A DNA stretch of 64,000 bases, from the NCBI GenBank assembly GCA_015655335.1, contig JAATFF010000081.1, forward strand, positions 1 through 64,000, read 5' to 3'. The translations under genes were made by a program, and so were the position numbers. The notes beneath the pieces are model-generated. The model searched no databases. It saw only the letters and a program-made list of their open reading frames with translations, and was not told where the DNA came from. Numbering within the stretch: the first letter of the stretch is position 1; the number at the start of each line of letters is the position of its first letter. Positions 35,824-44,799 of the stretch are shown here, one piece after another. This DNA is from Lysobacterales bacterium (GTDB taxonomy: Bacteria > Pseudomonadota > Gammaproteobacteria > Xanthomonadales > Rhodanobacteraceae).

Positions 35824-38472
35824 TCATCCCTTGGTTGGTCCGATCCGCTCCGCTAAAGCCTGCCACAGACGCTGCTGCTGTGTCTCGCTCAGGGGCGCAT
35901 TGCTGCGGTCGGTGAGCTGGAAAAAGTCTTCCACCCGTTCACCGAAGGTGGCGATGCGCGCATCGTGGACGCGCACTTCGGAGGCCATCATGACTTGCGT
36001 CACGGCCGCCAGCAGGCCCGGACGATCGCTGCAGACCAGGGCCATCTGGGTGCGGCCGTTGGCCTGCTTGAAATCGATGCGCGGCGCCATCTGAAAATGC
36101 TTCAAATGCCGCGACATGCTGCGCCGTGGCGGCATGATAGGTGCCGATTGTGCCAACGCGCGTTGCAGGCGCTGATGCAGTTCATCGGCGCGCTCCAGGC
36201 TGGCGGGTTTCTGGTTCTCCGCCTCCAGCAGCAGGAAGGTGTCCATCGCCTTGCCGTCGGGCGAGCTGAGTACGCGCGCCTCCATCACGGAAAAATGCAG
36301 CCGGTCGAGCATTGCCGTGACGTTTGCGAATAAACCGTCGCGGTCCGGCGCATACACAAACAATTCGGTGCTTCCGCGCACCGACAGCGGATGCACCGCG
36401 ATCAGAGGCAGCTTGGCGCCGGCATGCAAAATCGCAGCCGTCTGCCAGGCGATCTGCTGCGGATGGTGCCGCAGGAAACTCAACGCCGGAAACCCGGTCC
36501 AGACTCGCGCAATGACGGTCGGATCGTGTCCGTCGCTCGTCAACAACGCCAGCGCCTGTTCGCGACAGCTGGCGATACGCGCCGCGGCATCGGGCGATGG
36601 TTTGGCATCGCGCCGCAAGGCGTAGCGCGTGGCAGTGTAGAGGTCGGACAGCAGTCGATCCTTCCACGCGTTCCACAAGCGCGGACTGGTTCCGATGATG
36701 TCCGCAATGGTCAGCAGATACAGCTGACCCAGCCGCTCGCGCCCGCCTACGACTTCGGCAAAGCGATGCACGACATCGGGATCGGTAATGTCTTGCCGCT
36801 GTGCCGTCGTGCTCATCAGCAGATGCCAGCGTACGAGCCAAGCGATGCGTTCGATGTCATCGTCCGGCAAGCCGAGTTTCTTGCCGAAGGCTCGTGCATC
36901 TTCTTCGCCCAGCACGGAGTGATCGCCGCCGCGTCCTTTGGCGATGTCGTGGAATAACGCGGCCAGCAACAACACTTCGGGCCTGGGCAATGTGGGCCAG
37001 ACTTCGCAAGCGAGTGGGAATTCGGCCTGGGTCGCGGACTCGGCAAAACGCGCCACGTTGCGCAGTACGCGCAGCGTGTGTTCGTCCACGGTATAGACGT
37101 GAAACAAGTCGTATTGCATACGACCGAACACTTTGCCGAACGCCGGCAGAACCGTCGCGAGCAGGCCGTGACGATTCATGCGCCATAGCGCATCCACCGC
37201 AGGTGCACCACGTCGCAACAGCTGCAGAAAGGAGGCCAGCACCTGCGGATCGTCGGCGAGCACGGTGCCGTGCGCAGCAGTCGCCTGATGGATGCGACGC
37301 ATGGTATCGGCCGTGAAGCCAATCAAGCCTTGCTCGTCCAGACGCGCGATGAAAATGTCGACCAACGCAGCGGGCCGTTGCATGAAAAGATCGGGATCGC
37401 GCACAGCCAATCGCACCCCGTAACGGACGAATTCCGTGCCTACCGGCTGCGCGGTACTCGGCGGCTCCAGCATTTCCTCGAAGCGATCGGCAATCTGGAT
37501 GCCCAGACGCTCCACCTGGCTCGCCGCGCGGTAATAACCCTGCATGAATTGTTCGACGCCAAGGTTTTTTTCGTGTTCGTCCTCGAAGCCAAGCCGCGCG
37601 GCAATCGCACGCTGATAATCGAACAATAGGCGCTCTTCCGCCCTACCTGCTTCCAAGTGCAGCGCGAAACGATAGCGACGCAATGTGACTTCGGACTGCA
37701 GCAAGGTGTCGCATTCGGCAGGATCGAGTAGCCCCTCGCTCACCATGTCGGGGAAATCGTTGGCGTGCGCCAGGCGCTGTCCAAGCCAGCGCAACGAATC
37801 GAGTGTACGCAAACCACCCGGACCGTCTTTGAGATTGGGTTCGAGGTTATTCGCAGTGTCGTCGAAGCGCGCATGACGCGCATTGCGGTCGGCCAGGCGT
37901 GCGCGCAGATACTCGCGCGGCGGCCACATATCTGGCGTATCGATAATTTGACGAAGACGCGTATCGAGCGCGGGATCGCCAACCAGGCGCCGCGCATCGA
38001 GCAAACTCGTGAACACGCTCGCGTCTGCTGCCGCCAGCGTCTGACACTGCGCGGGATCGCGCACGGCATGCCCGACTTTCAGACCGATATCCCAGAGCGT
38101 TGCGAAGCATTGCTCTAGCGCGCGCAATCTCGCCGCATCGGCTTGTTCGACGAGCGCCAGCAGATCGATATCCGAATAGGGAAACAGCAGGCCACGTCCG
38201 AAACCGCCGATCGCAAACAGCGCGGCATGGCTCACCTCGCCAAGACAGGCTGTCCAGACATGCACAACGATGCGCGTGACCGACTCGCCGCGCCGGCGCG
38301 CCAGCGCACTGGCGTCGGCGCCGTCGCGAAAGGCCACGGCAATGGCGCGATCCAGATCGCCCAACAATTGCCGCAACGCACGACGAGCTTCGCCGGATAC
38401 GCCCGAACGCGGCACCGCGATGGGCAGCCGCGGCACCGGCGGTAAGCTGATAACGGAAACAACCTCAGTCAT
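35824..38472 (-). CDS. glnD: bifunctional [protein-PII] uridylyltransferase/uridylyl-removing enzyme
   Basis: 882 aa. The nucleotidyltransferase domain shows GGFGRGLLFPYSDIDLLAL (about residues 89-107). The HD domain (LLLAALFHDIAKGRGGDHS, about 490-510) removes UMP. Two ACT domains at the C-terminus sense glutamine (ELFVYAPDRDGLFANVTAML, and ALVCSDRPGLLAAVTQVMM). It modifies PII according to nitrogen status. It is transcribed away from map; the roughly 80 bp between them are unremarkable. Confidence 0.97.
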   Translation of the reverse strand: MTEVVSVISLPPVPRLPIAVPRSGVSGEARRALRQLLGDLDRAIAVAFRDGADASALARRRGESVTRIVVHVWTACLGEVSHAALFAIGGFGRGLLFPYSDIDLLALVEQADAARLRALEQCFATLWDIGLKVGHAVRDPAQCQTLAAADASVFTSLLDARRLVGDPALDTRLRQIIDTPDMWPPREYLRARLADRNARHARFDDTANNLEPNLKDGPGGLRTLDSLRWLGQRLAHANDFPDMVSEGLLDPAECDTLLQSEVTLRRYRFALHLEAGRAEERLLFDYQRAIAARLGFEDEHEKNLGVEQFMQGYYRAASQVERLGIQIADRFEEMLEPPSTAQPVGTEFVRYGVRLAVRDPDLFMQRPAALVDIFIARLDEQGLIGFTADTMRRIHQATAAHGTVLADDPQVLASFLQLLRRGAPAVDALWRMNRHGLLATVLPAFGKVFGRMQYDLFHVYTVDEHTLRVLRNVARFAESATQAEFPLACEVWPTLPRPEVLLLAALFHDIAKGRGGDHSVLGEEDARAFGKKLGLPDDDIERIAWLVRWHLLMSTTAQRQDITDPDVVHRFAEVVGGRERLGQLYLLTIADIIGTSPRLWNAWKDRLLSDLYTATRYALRRDAKPSPDAAARIASCREQALALLTSDGHDPTVIARVWTGFPALSFLRHHPQQIAWQTAAILHAGAKLPLIAVHPLSVRGSTELFVYAPDRDGLFANVTAMLDRLHFSVMEARVLSSPDGKAMDTFLLLEAENQKPASLERADELHQRLQRALAQSAPIMPPRRSMSRHLKHFQMAPRIDFKQANGRTQMALVCSDRPGLLAAVTQVMMASEVRVHDARIATFGERVEDFFQLTDRSNAPLSETQQQRLWQALAERIGPTKG

Positions 38473-38549
38473 GGGTTGATATGCGCCGGAAGTCCAGCGA
38501 CGAGCCTACCGCAGTCGACGTGGCGACCCGCAGATCGCGTACGGCTCGA

Positions 38550-39314
38550 TCAGGCATCCGGCCAAGGCGTGAGAATCTCGAAGCCATCGTCCGTGACGGC
38601 GATGGTGTGTTCCCACTGCGCCGACAGCGAATGATCCTTGGTGACCACGGTCCAGCCATCCGGCAGTTGCTTGGTGTGTGGCCTGCCAGCGTTGATCATC
38701 GGCTCGACGGTAAAGGTCATGCCCTTTTGCAACACCACGCCCGTGCCCGGCTTGCCGTAGTGCAAGACTTGCGGCTCATCGTGATAGACCTTGCCAATGC
38801 CATGACCGCAGTATTCGCGCACCACCGAAAAACCCGCCGTTTCCGCGTGCTTTTGGATCGCGTGACCCACATCGCCCAGCGTGGCGCCAGGACGCACCGC
38901 CTGGATGCCGCACATCATGGCCTCGTGGGTCGTCTCGACCAGGCGTTTGGCCAACACGCCAGGTGCGCCGACGAAGTACATGCGGCTGGTATCGCCGTGC
39001 CAGCCGTCTTTGATGACGGTGACATCGAGATTGATGATGTCGCCATCCTTCAGCACCTTGCCTGGGCTGGGAATGCCGTGGCAAATCACATGATTGACCG
39101 ACGTGCACAGGGTCTTGGGGAAGCCGTGATAACCCACGTTGGCCGGTGTCGCCTTCTGCACGTTCACGATGTGCTCGTAGGCGAGACGGTCCAGGTCCTC
39201 GGTGGTGACACCGGGCTTGACGTGTTCCTTGAGCATGGCCAGCACCTCGGCCGCCAGCTGGCCGGCGACGCGCATGCCTTCGAGGTCTTGGGCAGATTTG
39301 AGAGTAATGGCCAT
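38550..39314 (-). CDS. map: methionine aminopeptidase type I
   Basis: 254 aa. All five metal ligands are in place: Asp in NLDVTVIKDGWHGDTSRM, His in YCGHGIGKVYH, Glu in VEPMIN and Glu in AQWEHTIAV. It removes N-terminal Met. The ATG at 39314 (MAITLKSAQDL) has GGAA just upstream; an ATG at 39329 would add five residues. It is divergent from rpsB, as in other gammaproteobacteria. Confidence 0.96.
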   Translation of the reverse strand: MAITLKSAQDLEGMRVAGQLAAEVLAMLKEHVKPGVTTEDLDRLAYEHIVNVQKATPANVGYHGFPKTLCTSVNHVICHGIPSPGKVLKDGDIINLDVTVIKDGWHGDTSRMYFVGAPGVLAKRLVETTHEAMMCGIQAVRPGATLGDVGHAIQKHAETAGFSVVREYCGHGIGKVYHDEPQVLHYGKPGTGVVLQKGMTFTVEPMINAGRPHTKQLPDGWTVVTKDHSLSAQWEHTIAVTDDGFEILTPWPDA

Positions 39315-39359
39315 ACGTTCCACAGTCATATGGCGGCAAAGTCCCCAAAAACCAGTGAC

Positions 39360-39389
39360 TTGCCGCGAAGTCTCAGTCCCGGCTATAAT
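39360..39389 (+). promoter_or_regulatory. sigma-70 promoter of rpsB-tsf
   Basis: TTGCCG (39360-39365), an 18-bp spacer and a perfect TATAAT (39384-39389) lie upstream of rpsB in the map-rpsB intergenic region. No other strong -10 box is visible between it and the rpsB start, implying a 5' leader of roughly 225 nt. Confidence 0.7.
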
Positions 39390-39450
39390 TTCCGGGTTTT
39401 GCAGGCCGCATACCGTCGTTCTTAACGGCTCGTGCGATGCAAATCGAAGC

Positions 39451-39606
39451 GGGGATTGTAACCGCCTAGCGGTACAACCCCAACCAACGCCACACACGCA
39501 TCGGCACCGTCTTCGGGGTGCTGTGATCGTCCTTCCAACAACGGACATCGCGGTCGAAGCTGGGGATGCGTGGAGGTCCAAACCCCCGGGCCACCTGAAA
39601 AGGCCC
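39451..39606 (+). promoter_or_regulatory. structured 5' leader of rpsB (possible autoregulatory RNA)
   Basis: Within the leader, 39451-39481 forms a long hairpin (GGGG-TTGT-ACCGC arm against GCGGT-ACAA-CCCC). A shorter GGGCC/GGCCC hairpin at 39588-39606 ends about 8 nt before the ribosome site CTGGAG. Ribosomal protein S2 represses its own operon through the leader in E. coli; the structures here fit such a site, but binding is inferred. They fill the 309-bp gap between map and rpsB. Confidence 0.45.
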
Positions 39607-39623
39607 ACTGCTGGAGTAATACC

Positions 39624-40526
39624 ATGGCTCAAGTCACCATGCGTCAGATGCTGGAAGCTGGCGTGCATTTCGGTCACCAGACCCGCTACTGGAACCCGAA
39701 GATGGCTCCGTACATCTTTGGCGCCCGCGGCAAAATCCACATTATCAACCTCGAAAAGACCCTGCCGCTGTTCACCGACGCGATGAACTTCCTGTCGGGT
39801 CTGGCGCAGAAGCGCGGCACCGTGCTGTTCGTCGGCACCAAGCGCTCCGCCCGCGAAGCGCTGGCTGAAGAAGCCTCGCGCGCCGGCATGCCTTTCGTTA
39901 CCGCCCGCTGGCTCGGCGGCATGCTCACCAACTTCCGCACGGTCAAGCAATCCGTTGCCCGCCTGAAGGAGCTGGAAGCCGCCGAAACCGATGGCAGCTT
40001 CGACAAGCTGGTCAAGCACGAAGTGCTGGCCCGTCGTCGCGAGCGCGCCAAGCTGGAAAACTCGCTGGGCGGCATCAAGAACATGAATCGCCTGCCCGAC
40101 GCGCTGTTCGTGGTCGATATCGGCCATGAAAACATCGCCGTGCAGGAAGCCAAGAAGCTTGGCATCCCGGTCATCGCCGTGGTCGACACCAACTACAACC
40201 CGGAACTGGTCGACTACGCCATCCCGGGCAACGACGACGCGATCCGCGCCATCCAGCTGTACGCCCGCGCTGCGGCCGATTCGATCCTCGAAGGCAAGGC
40301 TGCCGCTCCGGCTGCCGCCCAGGGCGACGCCAATGAGTTCGTCGAGCTCGACGGCGAAGGCAACCCGGTCGCGAAGGAAGACGATCGCCGCGCCGCTGCC
40401 CCGCGCCGCAATGCGCCGGCCAAGAAGGGTGCCCCGCGTGGTGGCGACCGTGACAACCGCGGTGGCCGGGGTGGCCCCGGTGGTCGCGGCGGCCGTCCGC
40501 AGGACACCGCTCCGGACGCCGAGTAA
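39624..40526 (+). CDS. rpsB: 30S ribosomal protein S2 with Arg/Gly-rich C-terminal extension
   Basis: 300 aa; E. coli S2 is about 240. The S2 core is canonical ([25 protein letters not shown], then [24 protein letters not shown]) and ends near residue 230. The extra 65-70 residues are Ala/Pro-rich and then carry repeated RGG/GGR units (around residues 273-292) before an acidic end. GGAG lies 8 nt upstream of the ATG. It is cotranscribed with tsf. Confidence 0.97.
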   Translation: MAQVTMRQMLEAGVHFGHQTRYWNPKMAPYIFGARGKIHIINLEKTLPLFTDAMNFLSGLAQKRGTVLFVGTKRSAREALAEEASRAGMPFVTARWLGGMLTNFRTVKQSVARLKELEAAETDGSFDKLVKHEVLARRRERAKLENSLGGIKNMNRLPDALFVVDIGHENIAVQEAKKLGIPVIAVVDTNYNPELVDYAIPGNDDAIRAIQLYARAAADSILEGKAAAPAAAQGDANEFVELDGEGNPVAKEDDRRAAAPRRNAPAKKGAPRGGDRDNRGGRGGPGGRGGRPQDTAPDAE

Positions 40527-40539
40527 GCCTTACCCGCTG

Positions 40540-40562
40540 CCGTGACGGCCACGCCGTCACGG
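40540..40562 (+). other. perfect rpsB-tsf intercistronic hairpin
   Basis: A 10-bp perfect GC-rich stem (CCGTGACGGC/GCCGTCACGG, 3-nt loop) starts 14 nt after the rpsB stop and ends 28 nt before tsf. It lacks a T-run, so partial attenuation or RNA-end protection, setting the S2:EF-Ts ratio, is more likely than full termination. Confidence 0.55.
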
Positions 40563-40590
40563 CACACCCAAGATTCCCGAGGAACTTTCA

Positions 40591-41472
40591 ATGGCTGATA
40601 TTTCCGCCCAACTGGTCAAGGAACTGCGCGAGCGTTCCGGCGCCGGCATGATGGAATGCAAGAAGGCGCTGGTCGAAAACAATGGCGACATCGAGATCGC
40701 CATGGAATGGCTGCGCAAGTCGGGCCTGGCCAAGGCCGATAAAAAAGCGGGGCGCGTGGCTGCTGAAGGCCGCATCGTCGCCGCTCAGGCCGCCGGCAGC
40801 GCCGTGCTGGTCGAAGTGAATAGCGAAACCGATTTCGTCGCCAAAGACGCCAGCTTCATGACGTTTAGCGACAACGTCGCCGACGTCGCGCTGAAGTCCG
40901 GCGCCGCTGACGTCGACGCACTGAAGTCGGCCGCCTACCCGGGCGGCGGCACGGTGGAAGAAGCCGCCAAGACGCTGGTCGCCACCATCGGCGAAAACAT
41001 CCAGGTGCGCCGCATGGCGCGCGTGTCGAACGATGGCGTCATCGGCACCTACATCCACGGCGGCCGCATCGGTGTGTTGGTGTCGCTCAAGGGCGGCTCC
41101 GAAGATCTCGCCAAGGGCATCGCCATGCATGTGGCGGCGATGAATCCGGCCTACGTGCGTGCCGAGGACGTCCCGGCCGACTTCCTGGCCAAGGAAAAGG
41201 AAATCGCGCTGAGCCAGATGTCGGACAAGGAAAAGGCCAAGCCGGCCGAAATCCTTGAGAAGATCGTCGGCGGCAAGGTCAACAAGATCATTTCCGAGGT
41301 CACCCTGCTCGGCCAGCCCTACGTGTTGGACACCAACACCACCGTGGGCGACGTGCTGAAGAAGGAAGGCGCCGATGTGATCTCCGTGGTCCGTCTGGCT
41401 GTCGGCGAAGGCATCGAGAAGGTGCAGGACGATTTCGCCGCTGAAGTGATGAAGCAGGCGGGTCTGGCGTAA
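40591..41472 (+). CDS. tsf: translation elongation factor Ts
   Basis: 293 aa. Nucleotide exchange factor for EF-Tu. N-terminal UBA-like domain with [16 protein letters not shown], then the EF-Tu-contacting [11 protein letters not shown], a full core and a C-terminal module ([12 protein letters not shown]). Good GAGG ribosome site. It is followed by a strong intrinsic terminator. Confidence 0.98.
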   Translation: MADISAQLVKELRERSGAGMMECKKALVENNGDIEIAMEWLRKSGLAKADKKAGRVAAEGRIVAAQAAGSAVLVEVNSETDFVAKDASFMTFSDNVADVALKSGAADVDALKSAAYPGGGTVEEAAKTLVATIGENIQVRRMARVSNDGVIGTYIHGGRIGVLVSLKGGSEDLAKGIAMHVAAMNPAYVRAEDVPADFLAKEKEIALSQMSDKEKAKPAEILEKIVGGKVNKIISEVTLLGQPYVLDTNTTVGDVLKKEGADVISVVRLAVGEGIEKVQDDFAAEVMKQAGLA

Positions 41473-41492
41473 ATCGCCCGATCAGGTTGTGC

Positions 41493-41521
41493 AAAAGGCC
41501 ACGGAAAACCGTGGCCTTTTT
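41493..41521 (+). terminator. intrinsic terminator after tsf
   Basis: GGCCACGG/CCGTGGCC, an 8-bp stem with an AAAA loop, is followed by TTTTT; the A-run ahead of the stem could make it work in reverse for the convergent VOC gene too. It ends the rpsB-tsf operon. Confidence 0.92.
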
Positions 41522-41588
41522 GTTGGCGCGGAACGGAGAGAAAAGACGTTCGGCCAGCTCAATCTTTCCTGGCCGGCTGTAACAAATC

Positions 41589-41957
41589 TCAACGATTGCC
41601 GTAAAGATCTTCGAACACCGCCACCGTCCCGTACGGCTCTTCGCGTGGCCACTCCAGGAAACGCACGCCGCGAGTGCGCATCAGCTTGTAGCGCTCATGG
41701 AAATCATCCACCTGCAGGAACAGGAATACCCGGCCGGCCGCCTGCTCGCCGACGCAAGCATCCTGCTCGCCGGTACTGGCCAGCGCGAGCAACAAGCGCG
41801 TTTCGCGGGCGCCAGGCGGGGATACCAGCACCCAACGCTTGCCCGCGCTCAGCGGCGTGTCTTCGATCAGCTCGAAATCCAGGCACTGCGTATAAAACGC
41901 GATCGCCTCGTCATAATCGCGCACCAGCAACGCAATGGCGGCGATGGCGTGTTGCAT
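41589..41957 (-). CDS. VOC/glyoxalase family protein, C-terminus cut by an early TGA
   Basis: 122 aa from the ATG at 41957 (AGGAG 7 nt upstream). betaalphabetabetabeta VOC modules are recognisable (AIALLVRDYDEAIAFYTQCLDFEL, then FLFLQVDDFHERY and GTVAVFEDLYGNR). The family usually ends YGNRWDLI. Here the codon after YGNR is TGA, and the same frame continues DLLQPARKD before the next stop, so a TGG-to-TGA change probably removed the last ten residues. Metal ligands are not all clear, so enzymatic function is uncertain. Confidence 0.82.
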   Translation of the reverse strand: MQHAIAAIALLVRDYDEAIAFYTQCLDFELIEDTPLSAGKRWVLVSPPGARETRLLLALASTGEQDACVGEQAAGRVFLFLQVDDFHERYKLMRTRGVRFLEWPREEPYGTVAVFEDLYGNR

Positions 41958-42006
41958 GGCGAACTCCTGGCAGTGACTACGAGGTGAAGCATAAAACTTA
42001 TGCGCG

Positions 42007-42035
42007 CTGACGTTCGTACCGCGCTCCGCTACAAT
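42007..42035 (+). promoter_or_regulatory. promoter of pyrH
   Basis: CTGACG (42007-42012), a 17-bp spacer and TACAAT (42030-42035), placed 34 bp before the pyrH ATG and after the tsf terminator. It is divergent from the VOC gene. Match to the sigma-70 consensus is moderate to good. Confidence 0.55.
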
Positions 42036-42069
42036 GCACGCGTTTTGCATCACACAATCCGGAGCTTCC

Positions 42070-42792
42070 ATGAGCGAACAGCTAAAGTACCGACGCATCT
42101 TGCTCAAGCTCTCCGGTGAGGCATTGATGGGTGAAGCCGACTACGGCATCGACCCCAAGGTCATTGGCCGCCTTGCCAACGAAATCATTGAAATACAGCA
42201 GACTGGCGTGCAGATCGGCGTGGTGATCGGCGGCGGCAACATCTTCCGCGGCGCCGGCCTGGCCGCCGCAGGCATGGACCGGGTCACCGGCGACCACATG
42301 GGCATGCTGGCGACCGTGATGAACGCGCTGGCCATGCAGGACGCCATCGAGAAGCGCGGCGGCTTCGCCCGCGTGATGAGCGCGATCCAGATCCACGACG
42401 TCGCCGAGGACTTCATCCGTCGGCGCGCCATTCGCCATCTCGAAAAAGGCCGCATCGCACTATTCGCGGCTGGCACCGGCAATCCCTTCTTCACCACCGA
42501 TTCGGCAGCGGCACTGCGCGCAGTCGAATTGGGCGCAGACCTGCTCCTCAAAGCCACCAAGGTCGATGGCGTGTACAGCGCCGATCCAGCCAAGCATCGT
42601 GATGCCACGCGTTTCGAGCGGCTCACTTACGATCAAGTCATCGAGCGCAAGCTGGCAGTGATGGATACCGCCGCCATCGCGCTATGCCGTGACCATCGCA
42701 TGCCGCTGCGTATTTACGACATGAGCGTGCCCGGCAGCCTGATGCGCATCATGCGCGGCGAAGCCATCGGTACGCTGGTCGACGCAAGCTGA
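42070..42792 (+). CDS. pyrH: uridylate kinase
   Basis: 240 aa. Hexameric bacterial UMP kinase of the amino-acid-kinase fold: [25 protein letters not shown], and [19 protein letters not shown]. Start ATG at 42070 with GGAG 6 nt upstream. Order tsf-pyrH-frr is conserved. Confidence 0.97.
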   Translation: MSEQLKYRRILLKLSGEALMGEADYGIDPKVIGRLANEIIEIQQTGVQIGVVIGGGNIFRGAGLAAAGMDRVTGDHMGMLATVMNALAMQDAIEKRGGFARVMSAIQIHDVAEDFIRRRAIRHLEKGRIALFAAGTGNPFFTTDSAAALRAVELGADLLLKATKVDGVYSADPAKHRDATRFERLTYDQVIERKLAVMDTAAIALCRDHRMPLRIYDMSVPGSLMRIMRGEAIGTLVDAS

Positions 42793-42907
42793 AAAGCGAC
42801 ATAGGGCCTCTGCAACACGGCCGAACTGCTTCACCGTAAGGGCACCGGCGGATAACAGTCGAGGCTGCCGCCGAAGCCCCTGGCGTCCCTATGCGCGGCG
42901 TAGGCCC

Positions 42908-42916
42908 TGCTATACT
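42908..42916 (+). promoter_or_regulatory. extended -10 promoter candidate for frr
   Basis: TGCTATACT has an extended -10 (TGn) followed by a TATACT hexamer, 32 bp before the frr ATG. No convincing -35 box lies at the usual distance, so confidence is limited. Confidence 0.4.
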
Positions 42917-42948
42917 TAGCGGCTTGCACGCAACCGGGTGATTTCCTC

Positions 42949-43506
42949 ATGCTCAACGACATCAAACACGATGCCCAGACCCGCATGGGCAAGAGCATCG
43001 ATGCCCTCAAGCACGACTTGTCCCGCCTGCGCACGGGCCGCGCAAGCACCTCGCTGGTCGATAGCATCAAAGTGCCCTATTACGGCTCGGACATGCCGTT
43101 GAATCAGGTCGCTTCGGTGTCTCTGGCCGATGCGCGCTCGATCATGATCACCCCATTCGAAAAGAACATGGTTGCTCCGATCGAAAAGGCGTTGCTGGCT
43201 TCCGATATCGGTATCACCCCGACGACCGCGGGCACCGTGATTCGCCTGAACATGCCGCCGCTTACCGAAGAGCGTCGACGGGAACTGGCCAAGCACGTGT
43301 CGCATGAAGGCGAGAACGCCAAGATCGCAATTCGTAACGTGCGCCGTGACGCCCTGCAGCACGTCAAGGATCTGCTCAAGGAAAAACAGATCACGGAAGA
43401 CGAAGAGCGCAAAGCCGACGACGAAATCCAGAAGCTTACCGACCGCTTCGTCAAGGAAGTCGACGTCGTGGCTAAGGCAAAGGAAGAGGAACTGATGGCC
43501 ATGTAA
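42949..43506 (+). CDS. frr: ribosome recycling factor
   Basis: 185 aa, exactly the family length. L-shaped tRNA mimic that splits post-termination ribosomes with EF-G. Landmarks: RTGRASTSLVDSIKVPYYG, LPPLTEERRRELAKH-like segment, IRNVRRDA. It is preceded by the extended -10 candidate. Confidence 0.98.
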   Translation: MLNDIKHDAQTRMGKSIDALKHDLSRLRTGRASTSLVDSIKVPYYGSDMPLNQVASVSLADARSIMITPFEKNMVAPIEKALLASDIGITPTTAGTVIRLNMPPLTEERRRELAKHVSHEGENAKIAIRNVRRDALQHVKDLLKEKQITEDEERKADDEIQKLTDRFVKEVDVVAKAKEEELMAM

Positions 43507-43560
43507 TTCATGGACCATCGATAGCCGCGCCAAAGCCAAACGCCACGGCGCGGCATATTC

Positions 43561-43580
43561 CCTCCCCTTAAGGGGAGAGG
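43561..43580. repeat. short palindrome in the frr-uppS gap
   Basis: CCTCCCCTTAAGGGGAGAGG is nearly fully self-complementary (one mismatch), centred on CTTAAG, 55 bp after frr. No T-run follows, so it is not a normal terminator. The rest of the 273-bp gap (43507-43779) shows no gene I can support. Confidence 0.5.
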
Positions 43581-43779
43581 TAATGGGTGAGGGGCCAAAC
43601 TTGCAAAATCGCCGCATTCGAGCGGGCTCCGGCCAATCCATCCGCGTGCTGCCGCTCTTCGTCGCTATCCCTTACCGAAAAAGGCGGAAAAGCGAACGTA
43701 CGTGGCAATTTTCTGGCAATCGCTTACCGAGCACGCGCCCGCCCGCGGCAGACGTCGCGGCAACGGCTACTCTCCATCG

Positions 43780-44517
43780 ATGATCACGACCGAGCACAAA
43801 CACGTACCACGCCATATCGGCATTGTGATGGACGGCAATGGCCGCTGGGCGAAGGCGCGCCATCGTCCACGCAGCTTCGGTCACAACGCCGGACGCAAGG
43901 CCGTGCGCGAAGTGGTGGAGGGTTGTTTGCGCCAGGGTGTGGAAGCACTCACGTTGTTCGCTTTTTCCAGCGAAAACTGGAAGCGGCCGGAAGATGAAGT
44001 CGGCGCTTTGATGGATCTGTTCGTGCGCGCACTGGACAAGGAAGTCGACGAGTTGCACGGCAACGGCGTGCGCCTTCGTTTTATCGGTGAATTGGAAGCC
44101 TTCGAAGCGCCGTTGCAGAACCGCATGCTTGCAGCGATGAAACGCACCGCCGACAACGACAAGCTGCATATGAACGTGGCGGTCAATTACGGTGGTCGCT
44201 GGGATATCGTCCATGCGACCCGCAAGGCAGCCCTGGCTGTCGCTCGCGGCGACTTGCCCGTGGAAGCCATCGACGAAGCGGCGTTCGACCGCTGGACGTG
44301 TTTGGCGGAGCTACCGCCGCTGGATCTGTTTATCCGTACCGGTGGCGATCGTCGCGTCAGCAATTTTCTGCTTTGGCAGATGGCCTATGCGGAGCTTTAT
44401 TTCACCGATACGCTGTGGCCGGACTTCAACCAGGTCTCGCTACAAGATGCCATTGATGACTTTGCCCGCCGTGAACGCCGCTTTGGCCGGACCGGCGATC
44501 AGATCGCCCAAGCCTGA
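43780..44517 (+). CDS. uppS: undecaprenyl diphosphate synthase (cis-prenyltransferase)
   Basis: 245 aa. HIGIVMDGNGRWAKAR carries the catalytic Asp; FAFSSENWKRP and FIRTGGDRRVSNFLLWQ complete the active site. It adds eight IPP units to farnesyl-PP to make the lipid carrier for peptidoglycan and O-antigen. It appears fully functional, so the cell must make IPP. Start ATG at 43780, although the frame is open upstream. A structured repeat begins 5 nt after its stop. Confidence 0.96.
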   Translation: MITTEHKHVPRHIGIVMDGNGRWAKARHRPRSFGHNAGRKAVREVVEGCLRQGVEALTLFAFSSENWKRPEDEVGALMDLFVRALDKEVDELHGNGVRLRFIGELEAFEAPLQNRMLAAMKRTADNDKLHMNVAVNYGGRWDIVHATRKAALAVARGDLPVEAIDEAAFDRWTCLAELPPLDLFIRTGGDRRVSNFLLWQMAYAELYFTDTLWPDFNQVSLQDAIDDFARRERRFGRTGDQIAQA

Positions 44518-44521
44518 TGCT

Positions 44522-44787
44522 GAGCCTGTTTACGATGTCTGCGTGGCCCGCGCCGGGATCTGTTTGCTTGCCGGGCAAGGAGGAATGAAGGCGTGTATGT
44601 CAATACACAACTGAGTGAAGACGCCGTCCGGCGGGCAAACAGACCCAGCCCGAAGGGTTGTCGCTGTGCGGCCGTCATGCGGCAGCGCGCGGCTTGGCCT
44701 GACAGCCAGTCAGGCGCTGCATCACGCACTACCACCTGCCGACCGCACAGCGACAACGCGGGCTACGCAGACATCGTAAACAGGCTC
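44522..44787. repeat. structured dispersed repeat, copy 2 (266 bp)
   Basis: Outer arms 44522-44552 and 44757-44787 pair over 31 nt with a single G/T mismatch. Compared with the element at 21654, the first nine bases and the GCGTGGCCCGCG part are the same, but the middle of the stem differs on both strands and still pairs. Shared inner parts include the GGGATCTGTTTGC box, its AAACAGACC partner, and a GTGTAT-GTCA-ATACAC hairpin (44593-44608). An extra module has a perfect 15-bp stem (44657-44671 with 44743-44757). It separates uppS from cdsA and ends 12 nt before the cdsA ATG. Confidence 0.78.
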
Positions 44788-44799
44788 TAAGGAACGCCC

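Noticed and set aside
39570-39624. An N-terminal extension of rpsB
   Set aside because: The frame is open upstream, but the added residues do not resemble S2 and the ribosome site CTGGAG fits the ATG at 39624.
38550-40127. A 525-codon frame that would extend map upstream across rpsB
   Set aside because: Only the part from 39314 matches methionine aminopeptidase; the extension is antisense to rpsB.
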